Positions 24,940-63,670 of a stretch of DNA of 64,000 bases are shown piece by piece. This stretch comes from Lamellibrachia satsuma (lineage: Eukaryota; Annelida; Polychaeta; Sabellida; Siboglinidae). The first letter of the stretch is position 1. Every line of letters starts with the position of its first letter. The stretch lies in assembly GCA_033239005.1 (NCBI GenBank), contig BSQZ01000026.1, forward strand, positions 5,487,001 through 5,551,000. Reading direction: 5' to 3'. A program made the translations under genes and the position numbers. The notes beneath the pieces are model-generated. The model saw nothing but the letters and a program-made list of their open reading frames with translations, had not been told where the DNA came from and searched no databases.

Positions 24940-27091
24940 AATGGTCAAAGGTAACTACAAAGGTGGGGTGTGGCTTTAAATATCATTAATATGGTTGTGT
25001 GTTTAAAAATGTGTGATGATCTTATAAAGTAGTTACCAGAATATTTACTAATACATCTACATTGTTATCAGAATATTTAAAAACAAAATCCACATCAAAG
25101 AAACAAGAGTTGTCATTGCCAAGCTTATTTTGCGATTTACAACAATTTTCGTACTTCATATATTTTCTTTTTCATTGCATTGACATCACTGAGAGCTACG
25201 ATCAACCTCAATGATGGAATCTTCTCTTGGGCTTCTTTAAGTTGTTCCTCTCTATCAGGTAGGTTGGCCTACAAAGTAATATATATGTTCATCACCAATG
25301 ATCCTTACTAATATGAGATAATAAATCAATGTTGAATAATACAATTTATGCTCTGTAAGATGCTAACTAAGATCATCATCAGCATCAATCACCTTTGCTC
25401 CCTGGAGCATAAAGTTGTGAACAGCATCATTGTCTTATGAGAAGCATGACAATTTCAACGTTCATTATATTTTATGTTAATGTAAATATTTTAAACCATA
25501 ACAGGCTGAAAAATGGTTTGAAATTACTCCAGTTGTGTGAGTATCTTCAGATATCTTTATGAAAAAAGTATTACTAACTTGAATCTTTATACTCCACATG
25601 GCCCCTTTTGAGGCTAACACAGGAGTTTGTGGTGCTTGCAGTGTGCATGCACAGGTGCATATAAACATGAAACATAATTTAAAAACACAATGTTGCCAAT
25701 GATTTGCATTAAAATCAGACCCCCCACAATCATGACAACACAACAATATTGTAAATGGCCTCATGAATGCATTATTTTATTTCTAAAATCTGAGTACTTT
25801 TAAGTAACTTATTATGACAAAAATGCACTTTTTAAATTTTTTTATGACTGTTTTGTGAAGTTTGGTTAATTATATAGCAGAGTATTCACGCATTGGCTGA
25901 ACGGATTGATGTCCACCTTGTGATCAGAAGGTACTGGTTACTGCATGAATTTCAACCCCAGGTCCCTTCTATCTGGTGTCTATGGTAGGGAACGTGGTCA
26001 GAATGTCCCTCTGTCTGAATGCACCAGTCGCAATGCACCAACCGCTTGGTCAGAATGCCCCAGTAATGGTTACAATGCCCCACTTTGGTTGTAATAAATT
26101 GTAATGCATTCAAATATAAAACTGATGTTATTCGTGTTATTACTGATGATAATATTGGTGTTCTTTCGTAGAAGGTGTATGTAGTGTCTGAGTAAATTAA
26201 ATATCAAAATATGAACAAAAGAAAATATGCATAATTTATAATAACTGGTCTGATGCTAATGCTGTAGTTAAAAAATGGACACTAAAATGGTTGAAGGAAG
26301 TCTATAAAATGGTTAAAAAGGATCAATTTGAACCAATGGAAGTATTGTTTTGGTGTAATATATTTATATACATAGCTTAATTATTTGCATACATGTTTGA
26401 CTGTATTCAAATCAGTGGGGCATTCTGACAATTAGTGGCGCATTCCGACCAAGTGGTTGGAACATTCCAACCAGGGTTGGGACAATGTGCATTCAGGCAG
26501 TGGAGCATTCCGACTATGATTCTATGGCAGCCATTGCCCGGGGAAGCAAAATGGTCCCACACGGGGTAAATGTGTAAGCTGTTGCACCCCAGAAAGTTCT
26601 ATGAATTTGAGGAGATGGAACAGACTTGTCAAATGGAGGTGACAAAGTAAAATAGCTGTAAATGTGGCAAGACTATTCAGAACAGCATGAAATAAATGAT
26701 GCAGGAACAAAATCCACATTATAAATAAATAGTGAATAGTTTTGTTATTAAAAATCCATCAGAACACATCCATGAATATACTGACCTAAGGCTAACCAAA
26801 CATTTACCACATTTACTAATGTCTATGTAATGTGGACCACGATCAAGTAAAAGATGAGCGCAACATTTATCTGTCCGAGTGACATGTGTTTTGAACGAGC
26901 TTTGTCTTTGAAGGGGGGTGAGCGTGAGTTGAAGCCGAAGGCGAAGGTTCCGTCGGGACACGAATTACCAGGGTGTGCGTGACATGACCCGTCTTCTGGC
27001 ACAGAAGCAGCACATTGTCGATGGCTCTAGTATCCTCATCAACCCATGGATTTCGTTCTACTGCCGAATTCTCCAATTCATGGAAAGACAT
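21967..27091 (-). CDS. HAUS2: HAUS augmin-like complex subunit 2 homologue (5 exons, 3' end not found)
   Basis: The augmin complex binds spindle microtubules and recruits gamma-tubulin for branched nucleation; HAUS2 (Cep27) is a small coiled-coil subunit. Inferred minus-strand exons are 26969-27091, 25155-25268, 24049-24118, 22630-22762 and 21967-22081, with intron phases 0, 0, 1, 2, all GT-AG. They give 185 residues. The start ATG at 27091 gives an N-terminus with ERNPWVDEDT; the NPW is shared with vertebrate HAUS2 as I recall it. Residues 42-102 form a helical stretch (ALSDVNAMKKKIYEAELKIQ) rich in coiled-coil heptads. Next come LNSHFQAIDEHKEKLAARLQ, QPYVGEFLRIDASYKKYA and VPILSDLSKQLSDFDSLSKE, matching the HAUS2 order HLEAVLKEKRSLRQRLLKP / VYHRYM. 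Human HAUS2 has about 235 residues, so about 50 C-terminal residues are missing, on an exon below 21967 that I could not identify. Moderate confidence: similarity is weak per residue but collinear, and the phases agree. Confidence 0.7.
22865..23199. mobile_element. TTAA-flanked MITE (piggyBac-like), copy 1
   Basis: The 335-bp element is flanked by TTAA at 22861-22864 and 23200-23203. The left end reads AGGTACATAGTCTGGTCGTT; the reverse complement of the right end reads AGAGACATAGTTTGATGGTT. TTAA target duplications and short inverted repeats fit piggyBac-type MITEs. It sits in the HAUS2 intron between exons 22630-22762 and 24049-24118. A diverged second copy lies at 33673-33870. Confidence 0.75.
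24893..24942. repeat. (AC)n(AT)n microsatellite
   Basis: About 34 bases of CA alternation followed by about 10 of TA, in a HAUS2 intron. Confidence 0.9.
25888..25972 (+). repeat. Possible tRNA-derived SINE head
   Basis: TTGGCTGAACGG resembles a Pol III A box. CCTT TGATCAG AAGG could form an anticodon arm, and TTTCAACCCCAGG about 60 bases downstream resembles a degenerate B box and T arm. There is no convincing acceptor stem. It directly abuts the fold-back element that starts at 25986. Confidence 0.3.
25986..26520. mobile_element. Fold-back/MITE-like element with reiterated GGTCRGAATGCCCCA motif
   Basis: A 535-bp element flanked by TCTATGG at 25979-25985 and again at 26521-26527, a candidate 7-bp target duplication. 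The two ends are imperfect inverted repeats of about 120 bp. The first 31 aligned bases near the tips (left GTGGTCAGAATG..., right reversed ATAGTCGGAATG...) agree at about 24 positions. Each arm holds four to six copies of a short motif, TCNGAATGCNCCA, so the arms are themselves repeats. The ~270-bp centre is AT-rich with no coding capacity. It is in HAUS2 intron 1. Confidence 0.7.
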
Positions 27092-27611
27092 GTCTTAAAT
27101 TCGTTACAATGCTTACTTAAATTCGTTTACAAAATCGTAAACAGTTCAGTTCCGCGGTTACGCTCGAAGCGTTCGTAGTGGTAACTTCGAACACTATGCA
27201 CAAAATCTAATCTGGTTACCGAATCCTTCCATAGAGGCGCACCGCACACGCAACTGTAAGTGGCGCCACATGGTGGACTGGGCATCAGTCTAATGGAAAT
27301 TGTCAAACTCCCCACTAGTGGCGCCACAAAGTGAATGTAATGTAAGTCACGATTTCACCACTAAAACAACTTAATTTTATGTGCAGATTCTGCACATCGT
27401 TATTTCATTTCGTAAGCTCCTAATTTCTTTTCAAAAAATATCTAAATCTTAATTGCATACAACTGTGGATAGTGTTTGCTTTGAAAACGTGTATAAGAAC
27501 AAAATAACGCTCGTTTTTTTAACTATGTTGGGTCTACGCATCGCGTGACAAGTCGTAAATAACGTAGTACAGATGTATCCAGAAAAGTACAAAAAAAGTA
27601 CTTGAGATGGG

Positions 27612-27990
27612 TGGAGGGCACATTGAAGTTGACTTCTAGGTTACTGCAGCCATGCTCCTATTTGATAATGATGCAGGTGCCGTTGCATCAATGTTTGATC
27701 GTGTTGCCATTTGTGGTTGTCAAGTGTTGTTTGATGAAATGCCATTATGTGTACAGGTCATCTAGGTGCTGCTGCGTCATTGTTTGATATTGTATATTAT
27801 GCATGATGTCGTTACGTCAGTGTTTGATGGTGTATCTTAATTTAGTTGTACATACGTCAGTTATAATGTTGTTGCGTCAATGCTTGATGATGTATCATTA
27901 TTTCTACATGTTATAGTTTATAGATTCTGTTGTGTCAATGGTCTATGGTGTATCTTTATTTGTATAGGTCGGTTAGATATTGTTGCTTCG
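27612..27990. repeat. Interspersed repeat with ~65-bp internal periodicity (copy 2)
   Basis: Shares the order and phrases of 13110-13590: CCTATTTGATA, then GTTGCATCAATGTTTGATC, GTTTGATGAAATG, TACAGGTCAT, and further GTTGCGTCAATG units. It lies upstream of the HAUS2 start. Confidence 0.75.
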
Positions 27991-28168
27991 CTTCGACATT
28001 TGTTTCGCTTTAATTAATTATAATAATAATAATGTTTAATTTTGACAAAAGCCAATATTTATACATACAATAATTGTGTATTAAAAGTACATGTAGAAAG
28101 AATATATACACGCACACACGCAAACACACACAAAAATACAGGTACAGGTACAACAAGTTAGAATAAAA

Positions 28169-54892
<26,724 letters not shown>

Positions 54893-54896
54893 AAAT

Positions 54897-55082
54897 GAGG
54901 ATATCCCGAGACGGTGGCGCTGAGTCTTCGTGAATTACAAGAAATGCAATTCTGTCTCGGCAGCACCGGTTGATATCAAACCAGCGTAAGAGGATATCCC
55001 GAGATACGGCGTTTTCGTGAGTTATGAGAACTGCAATACGGTCTAGTCCGCGCCAGAGACGGTTTATATTATATCACATTAG
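54897..55082. repeat. ~93-bp direct duplication just upstream of the NMDAR2 start codon
   Basis: GAGGATATCCCGAGA begins at 54897 and again at 54990. The similarity continues through TTCGTGA.TTA, TGCAAT.C.GTCT and GGTT.ATAT. The two copies have diverged by perhaps a quarter of positions. The first base of the left copy is within 5 bases of the 54892 ATG, so this is probably 5' UTR or core promoter. Confidence 0.75.
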
Positions 55083-55162
55083 TGTGCTCGTACAACCACG
55101 CCATTTGAGTAAACGACTCACGTCACTCGTTAAATCCAACTAACTAACTCAAGACAACTCAC

Positions 55163-55248
55163 AAGACACTGGTAATGCCACGCGGTTGTCATAATACATC
55201 TTCTCCAGGTCCTTAACCTTAGTGAGCACAACACGGTTGTCCCGGAGT
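55163..55248 (-). other. Candidate exon, unrecognised
   Basis: The minus strand has a pyrimidine-rich stretch and AG, then a frame reading LRDNRVVLTKVKDLEKMYYD, then NRVALPVS, ending at a canonical GTGAGT. The codon use and splice signals look exon-like, but a single 86-bp piece cannot be assigned. It could be a non-coding 5' exon of NMDAR2, part of another gene, or chance. Confidence 0.25.
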
Positions 55249-55249
55249 C

Positions 55250-58200
55250 TTCATGGAAAGGACAAGACCTGCAAGTAAAAACGCAATGCATCAGCCGAAC
55301 GAAAGACTCGCTTATTGACGACCGGCCTTCAGGGCATACTATTGAGCGCGGCGCCGACCATTGACATGCGCCAGGTCGATCGCCGCTGTCGCCATTAGTA
55401 TGCGTTTGTATTTGCTCCCGCTGCGATTCTCACGAGGGGCGGCGTTATTATCAATGTCTGTATCGCTGTTGTTGCCTTCTAGAGCAATATGAAGTGTGGC
55501 TATACAAGAAGGTCAAACTAGCTCCCGAATTACGGATGACATTTGTGCATTGTGCGCGGTTCGAATGGCGCACATGCGCTACCCATACGACGGGCTGTTT
55601 GGTCGGTTGCATACAGGAGAAAAAGATAAAGTCGATGTGTGGACGATGTTCTTGTCATGTGCTCAACAATTGTCGCCATGAAGCGACACTGATTCCCCGT
55701 ATATAGACTACGAACTCTATGTTTATGCCTGGTAAACACCGATTTGGCATAAATGGTACAAACATTGAAACTAGTTCATATTTATTATGTATTTCAACTT
55801 TGATTCATAATAATGCTGATGGATTATGTTAATGGCATAAAATTACACTTGACAATATGCAATAATAGAACACGACATGTGACACTGTGCAATAACAAAA
55901 CACTGTTCTACAGTGCAGGACACCAAGGTATGTTACTCAAAAAAAGTAAATAACACTTTGTAGCAGGCAACTATTGGACATTTATTTATGTGCAATACAT
56001 GCAGCATTGCCGAATACTCCCCATACAAATCGAGCTGGTTTCGGAATGTGCTACGCAAGAACGACCTGACCACGACTGGAATGTAAAGTGCTCTGGACAA
56101 TCCGGATACCGGACTATGAAGACTCAAGCCATGCGTTGCAATATCACCAGTAATACGTCCAACGTCCGTCGACGATGAAGCATTAGCGGATATATTTTAT
56201 ACTTTGGTGTTCTGATGCCTTCGCGACATTTTTTGTTGCATGGTCTACCGTTGACACGACTGTTGCCCACTCGTCTCCAAGTGAAGCAATCCAGCGATTC
56301 ACGCCACTCGCACCACCGCGGTCACACAAAGGCAGCAGGTTGACATCTAAAAGACGATAATTGCGTTCACTCGTGTTTTTGCGGTTCATGCAGCTGCGAA
56401 ATGATTGCTTTTGCGTGATAAGCTGCGGCGCTAGAGTGACACTTGGAATACTTCGGCATACAAAGTAAAAGGCCAACGCCAGATTTTTCATGTCGCAGTA
56501 AACACACATATGCATTATCGCGTGCGGACTGAAGATGAACATTGGTCTTGCTACATTTACGCCTTGTGTTTTTGCACAACTTTCTTTCGTGCAAATATTA
56601 GTGGAGGCGTATATAACTTAGCACGATAACTGCTTCATTGATCTGTCTCGGTAAACAGAATTGTTCAAAATATTCCAAAGTTGGATTATATGCCAGGATT
56701 ACCATACTGTTCAACATCAACAGGATTACCATACTGTTCAACATCAACAGCATTATAGCTTGTCGAATGACTATGCGAATTAACCAGCGGTGAATGTATC
56801 ATTAGCGTTTTTTGCCCAGTATGCATATTTCCTCAATTATTGTATTTTTTTCTTTTTTAAATAACGGGTTTTCTCGGTGTTTAGATGAAGGGATTTATGA
56901 GGAACCACAACCAGTTTATATTTTCCAAATAACCCCCAAAGCCAACACGATGGGGCATGAATGCAGGTAACTTGTTCATTTGTTTTATTGTCTTTGTATC
57001 TACAATCAGGTGGCAAGGTTTTCATCATTTCGTTTATTACAAGACATATCAGTGGCTGATATCTTGGGGGGTTTCCAAACGAGTATCACCGTAGAGTTAT
57101 GGGGGTCCGTGGGCATGTTCGAACGGATTTTTTTTAAAGTTAGACATCATTTCATGCATTCTAAAACAATATGTAAGTATTGTCGGCAATGTATTATCAG
57201 GATATAGAAAACAGCCACCAGCGTTCCATTCATTCATTCGTTCATTCATTTATTCATTCATTCATTTATCATTATTTTAAGGGGTTGGGTGTGAGTAGTG
57301 GTGGACAAAAAAAAATTATAAAATTAAGTTTTGTTCTCACGATCTTGATGGTTACAAACCTAAACATCAACTGACTAACTTCAAACAACTAATTCAAAAT
57401 GGTACTTCCGGCACTGTATATTTAATAAACAAGTGACGCCTGAATCATCAGTTGGTGGCAATAATAACCGAGCATAAAACTTTATTTTAAGGCTTAATCT
57501 AAAAATGTAAAGCGAACAGTGCTAGCACATTTATTTCATGTTGCCTAGTTGAATTCGTCGTGGATGGCGCCGGGCAAACTCGTCAATTACAGATGCGGTA
57601 CAAATTGGCACATCAAGATGCATGTGCATCAGCGCCAGCCAGACCAGTGAGATGCTCGTTGCCGCATGTTGAGCGCAAACATGCTTTTCATGCGTTTAAG
57701 TCCACTTTGTGACTTTCCCGTGAACAACTTGTCACAGACAATGTTCACAAAATGCACATGAGCACCCTAACATTTTTACAAATTACATATAATTATGAGT
57801 TGGACGTAAAATGAGATATCAAAATTTTTTTAAAGTCCTTTATAAAGTGTGGAAGCAAAACTATAGTAATCATGTTGAGTCCAGGTGTAAAAAGAGGTGT
57901 CGCTAGTTATTCAAAAGGAGCCAAATGCATGTGTGCGTGCGCGAACGAGAGTGTGTGCACGCTCGTGTTTAAATAGTGTACTTAAATGGTGTGTTTACGC
58001 ATGTGTGTCGGCCTACTGTGGACGCATCAAAAATAAAATTTATTTACTAAAATCAACTTCATTCTAGTTTAATTAATACTAGTACAAACCTTTATGACCT
58101 AAAGTTGCCTTATTTTACAATACCCTTTTATGAACATTATTATGTTAAAAAGTTCAAAGTTGAGGAAAACTGTTTTGATATAGCCGCCTGATGTACACCA

Positions 58201-58350
58201 TTTCAGGTAATTAATTTATGTTTTTTTGCATGTTATTCAGAAATTAACAAACTTTCAGGAAATACTGAAATCTCAATTTGTGATTTTTCCGACATACTTC
58301 GGGTTGTCTTATGCGGCGTTACATTATCGCATTATCGTCTGCCGATCGTA
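55250..58350. other. Intergenic, no gene recognised
   Basis: Upstream of NMDAR2. Open frames at 55494-55706 and 56183-56542 have no recognisable domains. There is a 27-bp tandem duplication at 56695-56752 and a short (ATTC)n tract at 57222-57270. Confidence 0.4.
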
Positions 58351-58351
58351 T

Positions 58352-58467
58352 GTCGGCCTACAGGCTACACATGCACGCGTGTAGGCCTACAGGCTACACA
58401 TGTACGCATGTAGGCCTACAGGCTACACATGTACGCATGTAGGCCTACAGGCTACACATGTACGCAC
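58352..58467. repeat. 29-bp tandem repeat, four copies, with palindromic core
   Basis: Starts at 58352, 58381, 58410 and 58439. Each unit begins GTAGGCCTAC (a perfect 10-base palindrome; GTCGGCCTAC in the first) and ends with a CATGTACGCAT-type segment. Confidence 0.95.
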
Positions 58468-59045
58468 GCACAACTCGTGATAACTTCTTTATTCGTCCAA
58501 CCTACAAATTGTTATTGTGACAATGTGTTAAAATTAAATTATCATCTTGACACTCGTATCGTTGTGGCCCAAACAAGATTCGGTGGATTTTTGTGCCGCG
58601 TCAAAATTTGGCACTGCGAAGCAGATATGGCTACAGATCAGTAATGTTTTCCCAATCAAAAAGTCGGACTACACTCTGCGCATATACCTTGTCACCGACC
58701 TCAGCAGTATCGTTTTCGTCAAGTCCTACAATTTATTTCGAGAACATAAACATGGAAAATGCAGAAAACGAGGGGACCGGGTAATTACCTTTGCCAAACA
58801 ATTTTATACACGTTGAATTTCAAGATTTCCTTGAGAACAATATTATGTTTAATGGAATTGCAATAGTCAAGTGTGCTATTACCAAGAGCAGTTGCAATTG
58901 TTTTGGCGACAATAAAATGCATATACCGGCGAAGGTCACGAATGTGATAAAAACACCAGTGGCTTCATAGGTTTCGATGGTAAACGTATATATTGGACAC
59001 TTATTTGGACACTGCTAGCAATTCCTCCGATACATGTGTAACATA

Positions 59046-59726
59046 CGCTGATATGAAAGTTTCAGAGCAGTGTGGTATTGCAGCTTCAAAGGGTAATCAA
59101 TTCTTGGATTGATTAGAAGAAACATAACATACAAGGGAAAAAAGTTAATTATACCTCTTTATAAAGCAATAATTAGACCTCATTTAGAATACTGTATACA
59201 AGCATGGAGACCATATCGTAAGAAGGATATAGATACGCTTGAACGCATACAAAGGAGAGCAACTAAAATGATTCCAGAACTTAGAGACCTTAGTTATGAA
59301 GAACGCCTGAAAGAATGTGGTTTAACAACTCTAGAGACAAGGAGGTTAAGAGGAGATCAGATTGAAGTTTTTAAGATATTGAATGGGTATGAAAATATTG
59401 ATAGAAATATGTTTTTCTCACTCAAGAAGGATAGCAGAACTAGAGGACATGAGGTAAAATTAGTAAAGGATCAATGTATATATTGGACATCAGGAAGTAC
59501 TCGTTCTCACAGAGGACAATAAATGAATGGAACAAATTGTCTACAGATTGTGTAACTGCTAGCATCGTGAATATGTTTAAAAACAAGGTTGACACATATC
59601 TCAGGAGGGCGGGTTATAAGTAGATGGACATTGTTGGACTCTCGATAAGCCAATGGCTTCCTTGTCCACTTGCCATCTGGGCCTTTGGCTTGGATGGCAA
59701 ATCTTGTTAAATCTTGTTAAACTGGT
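59046..59726 (+). mobile_element. CR1-like LINE 3' end (copy f, best preserved)
   Basis: An open frame of 137 residues with KKLIIPLYKAIIRPHLEYCI, QAWRPYRKKDIDTLERIQRR and ATKMIPELRDLSYEERLKEC, then GYENIDRNMFFSLKKDSRTR. This is the RT-C region of CR1-type LINEs. The terminus is GGATGGCAAATCTTGTTAAA followed by another TCTTGTTAAA. The 5'-truncated copy starts within the motif DMKVSEQCGIAASKG. Confidence 0.9.
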
Positions 59727-60179
59727 TTTGTGAGTGTGCGTTAACTGGTAAATAAAGCATTATAACTGGCAAATCGGAAAATGTCACTATCCTGGATAAG
59801 GGCCTGATGTGATTCATTGTCAAGACTTTTTCATTTCATCATCTGTGCCATCATCCTGCGTGAAATAAACATCCCGGAATAAAATAGCTCACGACGGAGT
59901 TATAGCTTAATTACTGTTCATTGACGTTTGCCGGTTGACCATGTGGCTTCATTAGTTGAAACGTCAGACAACCGTAAACAAACGCGCCCTGTAAGCTGTT
60001 CCACGTGTATCTGTGTACGCTACAGCACACCAGGAACACACGTGTAACTGTGTGGCATCTATCATAAACGCACCGCGGACTCCGACTGGTGGCCGTGAAG
60101 ATGAACGAGCGGTAATCGTCGCAGTAGTCATGCAAATTAGTGGCTGTTGTCATCAGCCAAACCCACCCATTCTCGTCAT

Positions 60180-60387
<208 letters not shown>

Positions 60388-61237
60388 TTCGACGTATTAT
60401 TACAACATATCCATTGATCTCACTAAATGTCGTGAAACAATATCTATTTATATCAGCATATGGTTTTACGTCAGATTATATTAACGTAGGACGAACATTC
60501 TGTATTGAGTATCAGAAGGCGAGTTAATTGATCGTCAGAGTGGTTGATGGTGACAAAGAGATTTGTTTTACCAGTTCGGGTTATTGATGACCAAACAGTC
60601 TCTAGTAGTATTGTGTGTTGACACGTTTCTCGTTAGTGTGTATAATAATGACGGGTCCACTCCTAAGATCAATAACAGTCATGTTAACCTGTGCTATAAA
60701 TCGCATCTCTCTCTCGTGAACGCGTCAAGTCTCATAATTTCTGTGGCATATTCGACGACATAATTCATTAAGGCAATATGCCGCAGCGTGAAAATGTGTT
60801 TCATCTTGTTTAAAGGACGACGTCGCGTAGCACAATTAGGGGCTTTAAAAATAGCCAATGTACTGGGACATGTTAAGCGAACAGCGTATGATGAACACTG
60901 CTTTTGCGTTACTAACAATTGTTTCCGAATTTCCAGGGAAACAATGCAGAACTATGCAAGGTGCTGCCAAGTAGTAGAAATAATGAAAACAGTAATGTTA
61001 GTTTAAACAAACAAGTTGCTACTTATGCCTGGGATATGCAAAATGGCCGCCTTTTGTACAACAACGATTGCTGCCAACTATCGAATGGACTGTGAACTGA
61101 TCTATTTTAAAATAATCTGGACCAACACAACTTACAAGTGGCGCTCCTTGATGAAACCAATCGGAGTAGTATTAAAACAAACATAAGGAGCACTGATATG
61201 CACACTGAGGCGATTATCCCCACCCTTATAATCTTAC

Positions 61238-61480
61238 CACATGTGTTTCTTCAGCGAGCGTCGACTCGCAGATAAACAACATCGCCATAAACGTCAGAAA
61301 TAGTCCTGCGGTAGTACACGCTGCGTGTTTGCTTAGCGGCGCGTATAATTGGATAGGTACGAGAGCTGCCCAATTATAGATCACCGTTGTCTCGCAACAT
61401 AGGCAAAAACCCACGTTAACTAAACGAGTCAATATGCATCGCCAACGTCGTGTCATCAAACCATGGACGAGACCAAACAT
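61238..61480 (-). other. Candidate first coding exon, unrecognised secreted or membrane protein
   Basis: The minus frame from ATG 61480 runs 81 residues to ACATGTG|GTAAGA, a good donor in phase 0. It ends with a hydrophobic stretch TTAGLFLTFMAMLFICEST, then LAEETHV, which looks like a signal peptide and cleavage region (alternatively it starts at the internal Met of MAMLF). No family is recognised and the next exon is not identified. It lies upstream of NMDAR2 on the same strand, so an alternative 5' exon is conceivable but unsupported. Confidence 0.3.
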
Positions 61481-61524
61481 GAACGCAAGTCAAACCATTC
61501 TGTAAAGTGGGACCTCTCTACGGT

Positions 61525-63670
61525 GGATCCACACAATCGTTTAACATCCAGTTGTTACAGCTATGTTATACACTACAAATACGGGTCCACACAACCGTTT
61601 AACATCCAGTTGTTACAGCTATGATATACACTACAAATACGGGTCCACACAACCGTTTAACATCCAGTTGTTACAGCTATGATATACACTACAAATACGG
61701 GTCCACACAATCGTTTAACATCCAGTTGTTACAGCTATGATATACACTACAAATACGGGTCCACACAATCGTTTAACATCCAGTTGTTACAGTTATGATA
61801 TACACTACAAATACGGGTCCACACAACCGTTTAACATCCAGTTGTTACAGCTATGATATACACTACAAATACGGGTCCACACAACCGTTTAACATCCAGT
61901 TGTTACAGTTATGATATACACTACAAATACGGATCCACACAATCGTTTAACATCCAGTTGTTACATCTATGTTATACACTACAAATACGGATCCACACAA
62001 TCGTTTAACATCCAGTTGTTACAGCTATGTTATACACTACAAATACGGATCCACACAATCGTTTAACATCCAGTTGTTACAGCTATGTTATACACTACAA
62101 ATACGGATCCACACAATCGTTTAACATCCAGTTGTTACAGCTATGATATACACTACAAATACGGATCCACACAATCGTTTAACATCCAGTTGTTACAGCT
62201 ATGTTATACACTACAAATACGGATCCACACAATCGTTTAACACCCAGTTGTTACAGCTATGTTATACACTACAAATACGGATCCACACAATCGTTTAACA
62301 TCCAGTTGTTACAGCTATGTTATACACTACAAATACGGATCCACACAATCGTTTAACATCCAGTTGTTACAGCTATGATATACACTACAAATACGGATCC
62401 ACACAATCGTTTAACATCCAGTTGTTACAGCTATGATATACACTACAAATACGGGTCCACACAATCGTTTAACACCCAGTTGTTACAGCTATGATATACA
62501 CTACAAATACGGATCCACACAATCGTTTAACATCCAGTTGTTACAGCTATGATATACACTACAAATACGGGTCCACACAATCATTTAACATCCAGTTGTT
62601 ACAGCTATGATATACACTACAAATACGGATCCACACAATCGTTTAACATCCAGTTGTTACAGCTATGTTATACACTACAAATACGGATCCACACAATCGT
62701 TTAACATCCAGTTGTTACAGCTATGATATACACTACAAATACGGATCCACACAATCGTTTAACATCCAGTTGTTACAGCTATGATATACACTACAAATAC
62801 GGATACACACAATCGTTTAACATCCAGTTGTTACAGCTATGATATACACTACAAATACGGGTCCACACAATCGTTTAACATCCAGTTGTTACAGCTATGT
62901 TATACACTACAAATACGGATCCACACAATCGTTTAACATCCAGTTGTTACAGCTATGATATACACTACAAATACGGATACACACAATCGTTTAACATCCA
63001 GTTGTTACAGCTATGATATACACTACAAATACGGGTCCACACAATCGTTTAACATCCAGTTGTTACAGCTATGTTATACACTACAAATACGGATCCACAC
63101 AATCGTTTAACATCCAGTTGTTACAGCTATGATATACACTACAAATACGGATACACACAATCGTTTAACATCCAGTTGTTACAGCTATGATATACACTAC
63201 AAATACGGGTCCACACAATCGTTTAACATCCAGTTGTTACAGCTATGATATACACTACAAATACGGATCCACACAATCGTTTAACACCCAGTTGTTACAG
63301 CTATGATATACACTACAAATACGGATCCACACAATCGTTTAACATCCAGTTGTTACAGCTATGATATACACTACAAATACGAAGCCACACAACCGTTTAA
63401 CATCCAGTTGTTACAGCTATGTTATACGCTACAAATACGGATCCACACAATCGTTTAACATCCAGTTGTTACAGCTATGTTATACGCTACAAATACGGAT
63501 CCACACAATCGTTTAACATCCAGTTGTTACAGCTATGTTATACACTACAAATACGGATCCACACAATCGTTTAACATCCAGTTGTTACAGCTATGTTATA
63601 CACTACAAATACGGATCCACACAATCGTTTAACATCCAATAGTTACATATGTGATATACACTACAAATAT
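61525..63670. repeat. 58-bp satellite array, 37 units
   Basis: Units start every 58 bases from 61525 to 63613 (36 x 58 = 2088 exactly), each GG(A/G)TCCACACAATCGTTTAAC followed by a conserved 38-base remainder ending ACTACAAATACG. Variable sites are GGATCC/GGGTCC/GGATAC, ATCC/ACCC, and GATATA/GTTATA. The last unit has decayed. The outermost left units share GGGTCC with AACCG, while the middle is dominated by GGATCC. Confidence 0.98.

Noticed and set aside
56183..56542. 119-residue minus-strand frame upstream of NMDAR2
   Set aside because: No recognisable domain, and composition like the surrounding intergenic DNA. A decayed transposon piece is possible but cannot be supported.
58429..58816. 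Possible plus-strand gene with a start at MENAENEGTG (near 58752) and a GTAATT donor
   Set aside because: Too short, no family similarity and no partner exon found.
61525..63670. CRISPR-like array
   Set aside because: Units are contiguous 58-bp copies without unique spacers, in animal DNA. It is a satellite.
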